Shown here piece after piece: positions 61,741-64,000 of a stretch of 64,000 bases of DNA. Both the position numbers and the translations under genes were made by a program. This stretch comes from Flavobacteriales bacterium (GTDB lineage Bacteria; Bacteroidota; Bacteroidia; UBA10329): assembly GCA_020635495.1 (NCBI GenBank), contig JACJZQ010000008.1, forward strand, positions 104,769 through 168,768. The letters run 5' to 3'. The notes below the pieces were generated by a model. It was given only the letters and a program-made list of their open reading frames with translations, was not told the origin of the DNA and ran no database searches. How positions within the stretch are numbered: the first letter of the stretch is position 1; each line of letters starts with the position of its first letter.

Positions 61741-62910
61741 ATGATGAAAAATGCATTAAGAAATTTGGGGATTCTGATCGGTGGAGTGTCTCTTCTTACA
61801 AGCTGCGAGCCTGAAGAACTTAATCCTGGAACAGAAACGTTGGATTGTAATTATTTCACCGAAAATCGTGTGTTGGAAGATAAGCCAGATGTGAGCATCG
61901 ACTACCTTATAACATGCGATATGAACGTGGATGGGGATATTGTAGTCAAGCCTGGTGTGACCATCGCTTTTGCCACAGATGCGGGAATTCATGTAAATGA
62001 AACGGGATCGTTCAAAGCCGAGGGAACGGCTCAAAACCCAATTAAATTTACAGGTCAAGATGGCGTAAAAGGTTCCTGGAGAGGTGTTCTGATAAACTCC
62101 AATGATCCGAAGAATGTATTCGATCATTGCATTATTGAGCATGCTGGTGGAATTGCACACAACAGTAATGGTAACCGAGGAGCGTTTGTAGTTTGGTCAG
62201 AATCTAGCCTATCGCTCACCAATTCTACCGTTCGTTTAAGTGGTTTGCATGGCCTGAATGCTGTGTACAGAAATTCCCTTATTCAACTTGGTGGAAACAC
62301 GTTTACGGCAAACGATGGTGCACCAATGCTTATAGACTACGCCTATGTGAACGTTCCATCTGAAAACGACACCTATTCCGGTAACGGTACCAATAGAATT
62401 CTATTGTATGACAACGGAAACGGAATTAAGACCAATACAACTTGGAATAAGGTTGATGTTGATTACCAAGTACTCGCTTCTGTAGAGATCATAGTAAAAG
62501 AAGGTGCACTTTTTACAGTGGATGCGGGCTTGAACGCATTCTTCGAATCAGGAAGTTCCATTACGGTAAGAGACGATGCGGCTATGAGTGCAATAGGTAC
62601 AGAGAATGATCGTATTGATTTTTACGGAGCTACAGCATCCAATGGTTCATGGGGCGGATTGTATTACACGTTTACCGCTAATGCGCTGAATGTGCTTGAG
62701 CAAGTAAATATTGAAGATGCAGGAGGTCCGGGGTTTGATGGTGCCATTTACATGTGGGCAAGTCCAAGGTTAACGGTTCGTAACTCGTACATCGGCAACA
62801 GTGGTTCCTGCGGCTTCTATGCTGGTGGTTCAGCTTCAGGCAACCCAAACCTTACAACAGAGAACGTGACCTTTGCTGCCAATAACGGAGCAGATTTCTG
62901 TGAGGATTAA
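61741..62910 (+). CDS. Right-handed beta-helix lipoprotein
   Basis: The 389-residue product starts MMKNALRNLGILIGGVSLL, with lipobox LTSC. It has parallel beta-helix (pectate-lyase-like) coils: repeated NPIKFTGQDG, VFDHCIIEHAGG, SLTNSTVRLSGLHGLNA and LTVRNSYIGNSGSCGFYAGG segments, typical of 'right-handed parallel beta-helix repeat' proteins. The catalytic residues of polysaccharide lyases were not found. It is probably a surface or extracellular polysaccharide-binding protein. A 5'-extended frame from 61687 has no lipoprotein signal. Confidence 0.8.
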   Translation: MMKNALRNLGILIGGVSLLTSCEPEELNPGTETLDCNYFTENRVLEDKPDVSIDYLITCDMNVDGDIVVKPGVTIAFATDAGIHVNETGSFKAEGTAQNPIKFTGQDGVKGSWRGVLINSNDPKNVFDHCIIEHAGGIAHNSNGNRGAFVVWSESSLSLTNSTVRLSGLHGLNAVYRNSLIQLGGNTFTANDGAPMLIDYAYVNVPSENDTYSGNGTNRILLYDNGNGIKTNTTWNKVDVDYQVLASVEIIVKEGALFTVDAGLNAFFESGSSITVRDDAAMSAIGTENDRIDFYGATASNGSWGGLYYTFTANALNVLEQVNIEDAGGPGFDGAIYMWASPRLTVRNSYIGNSGSCGFYAGGSASGNPNLTTENVTFAANNGADFCED

Positions 62911-62921
62911 CTGACGAAGGA

Positions 62922-62960
62922 GGCTGCCGTTCAGGTCGCTGGGTCTTCCTTGCGGCAGCC
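62922..62960 (+). terminator. Hairpin after the beta-helix gene
   Basis: GGCTGCCG (62922-62929) pairs with CGGCAGCC (62953-62960) across a 23-base loop; the T-run is weak. It lies in the short gap before the next gene. Confidence 0.5.
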
Positions 62961-63000
62961 GAATTCACTTTTCTAAGACAACCGATTTCAATACAGAAAA

Positions 63001-63930
63001 ATGAAAAACATCTATATATCCGCGTTCGTGTTTCTTGCCGCGTTCAATACTTCAACCAAGGCTCAGTGCGTGGTTAACGAGACCGAAGACAATATCGGGG
63101 TTTATCCATCAGAACTACCAACGGTTTGTGTGAGCTCGAATTATTCAGAGTCGGCCACTGTTGTGGGGTTCAGAGACACGGTCTACGGTGGTTTTACTGT
63201 TCCGATAGATTCTATGAAAATCAACAGCGTTTTCGGTCTTCCGAGCGGGTTGAATTGGGCATGTGGCGTTTCGGATTGCACCAATATTCCAACGAATTCC
63301 GAACCACCGAGAGTATGCTTTTCTGTAGATGGAACCGTTGCAACAGAATTTCAGCAGGCAACAATTGGAGTGGAGATCATCCAGTCAATAACCATTTTTG
63401 GATTTCCGGTGGATCTGACAGACACGCTTTACACAACTATCGGTTCTTCCTCAGTAGATACGTCCGTGACGGTTGCTGGGATGACGCTCATCTCCGCAGC
63501 TTCCAATGCAACGTACCAGTGGTTGGATTGCGATAATGCGATGAATCCCATTCCAAACGAAACGTCTCCTTCGTACACTTCCGCAGTTGCCGGCTCGTTT
63601 GCGGTTGAGGTGACTCAAGGCAGTTGTACGCTGGTTTCTGATTGCTACTCTGTTGGTGGTTTAGGATTGAACGACCGTGTAGTTGAACCGTTTTTCAGCG
63701 TATTCCCGAATCCGAGTTCCAGTAAGGTTAATATTCAGGTTAAGGAGAACATGAATGTTAAAACGCTGAATATCATTGGTGTTGACGGCAGAATGGTTTC
63801 CGATATTCAAATGAATTCGATGCGTGGACAAACGGTAACGTTCAGTCTATCAAGAGGTGTCTATCTGGCTCAGGCAATCCGAGAAGACGGGCAAATGACA
63901 TCGCAACGCATTGTAGTTACTGGAGAATAG
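63001..63930 (+). CDS. Secreted protein with T9SS type A sorting domain
   Basis: The 309-residue product has a signal peptide (ending TKAQ) and a mature N-terminal region with several Cys (QCVVNETEDN, CGVSDCTN, CDNAMNPIP). An Ig-like/PKD-like stretch contains ATYQWLDCDN. The last ~75 residues are a type A sorting domain: FSVFPNPSSSKVNIQV, LNIIGVDGRMV and RGVYLAQAIREDG, ending RIVVTGE. It should be secreted and attached through T9SS. No function is recognised for the N-terminal part. Confidence 0.82.
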   Translation: MKNIYISAFVFLAAFNTSTKAQCVVNETEDNIGVYPSELPTVCVSSNYSESATVVGFRDTVYGGFTVPIDSMKINSVFGLPSGLNWACGVSDCTNIPTNSEPPRVCFSVDGTVATEFQQATIGVEIIQSITIFGFPVDLTDTLYTTIGSSSVDTSVTVAGMTLISAASNATYQWLDCDNAMNPIPNETSPSYTSAVAGSFAVEVTQGSCTLVSDCYSVGGLGLNDRVVEPFFSVFPNPSSSKVNIQVKENMNVKTLNIIGVDGRMVSDIQMNSMRGQTVTFSLSRGVYLAQAIREDGQMTSQRIVVTGE

Positions 63931-63982
63931 CACGTGCCAAAATCTGTGTAAAACTTCATTTTCAATTGCACGGGGTGTGGGT

Positions 63983-63990
63983 TACATTTG
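63983..63990 (+). promoter_or_regulatory. -7 box for a gene beyond the window
   Basis: TACATTTG matches TAnnTTTG exactly ten bases before the window ends. The first downstream gene is outside the window. Confidence 0.4.
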
Positions 63991-64000
63991 CCGCGCAATA

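Noticed and set aside
1..64000. tRNA, rRNA or tmRNA genes
   Set aside because: No T-loop or CCA-type signatures were seen by eye on either strand; a covariance search would be needed to exclude them fully.

Overview
This 64 kb window is chromosomal DNA from a member of the Bacteroidota, most likely a free-living Flavobacteriales-type organism. The signs are two secreted proteins with C-terminal type IX secretion (T9SS) sorting modules, a PorE-like outer-membrane protein, a SusC-type plug domain, promoters matching the Bacteroidota consensus (TTG, about 19-20 bp, TAnnTTTG), weak Shine-Dalgarno signals, and several interspersed repeat families typical of this phylum. Gene density is high. No rRNA, tRNA, CRISPR array, insertion sequence or prophage was seen.

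Layout. 1-3.5 kb: a 5'-truncated acetyltransferase-nitrilase fusion, a glycoside-hydrolase-like lipoprotein, an SRPBCC protein and a MerT-like membrane protein. 3.6-10.9 kb: an arginine block (arcA-ctlX, divergent argS), then ffh, folD and an AP2-domain protein. 10.9-20.3 kb: a SiaB-like kinase; queE leading an operon with a PorE-like OmpA protein and a metallophosphoesterase; a T9SS cargo protein; an outer-membrane protein/lipoprotein pair. 20.3-24.4 kb: four consecutive TPR genes ending in rarA. 24.5-34.1 kb: a homologue of tRNA-queuosine mannosyltransferase, a 1212-residue surface protein, lipoproteins and a VWA protein carrying a TonB plug. 34.4-44.1 kb: a TetR-led catabolic operon (two-subunit acyl-CoA carboxylase, enoyl-CoA hydratase, beta-keto acid cleavage enzyme, YCII protein, acyl-CoA dehydrogenase, acyl-CoA dehydrogenase-SCP2 fusion), closed by a strong terminator. 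44.2-49.4 kb: an AidB-like dehydrogenase, a steroid-5-alpha-reductase-like gene, and an accessory pocket in which the 3' end of that reductase gene recurs twice between small cassettes. 49.5-64 kb: a large TPR protein with an outer-membrane partner, a YceI lipoprotein, a Sel1 protein, a fatty acid desaturase, a GT-C-like membrane protein, mnmE, a conserved helical protein, a beta-helix lipoprotein and a second T9SS cargo protein.

The most interesting points are: (i) a family of short hairpins (CGTC-stem-loop-stem-CT) whose stems covary between five copies, one inserted in frame inside the biotin carboxylase gene; (ii) two copies of a candidate structured RNA; (iii) three copies of a gene 3' end bracketing cassettes; (iv) an acyl-CoA catabolic operon that has a carboxylase and a beta-keto acid cleavage enzyme but no obvious HMG-CoA-type lyase, next to sterol-binding and steroid-reductase-like proteins; (v) a bacterial relative of the queuosine mannosyltransferase in a genome that also encodes queE. 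All function calls come from reading motifs by eye. No database search was run.
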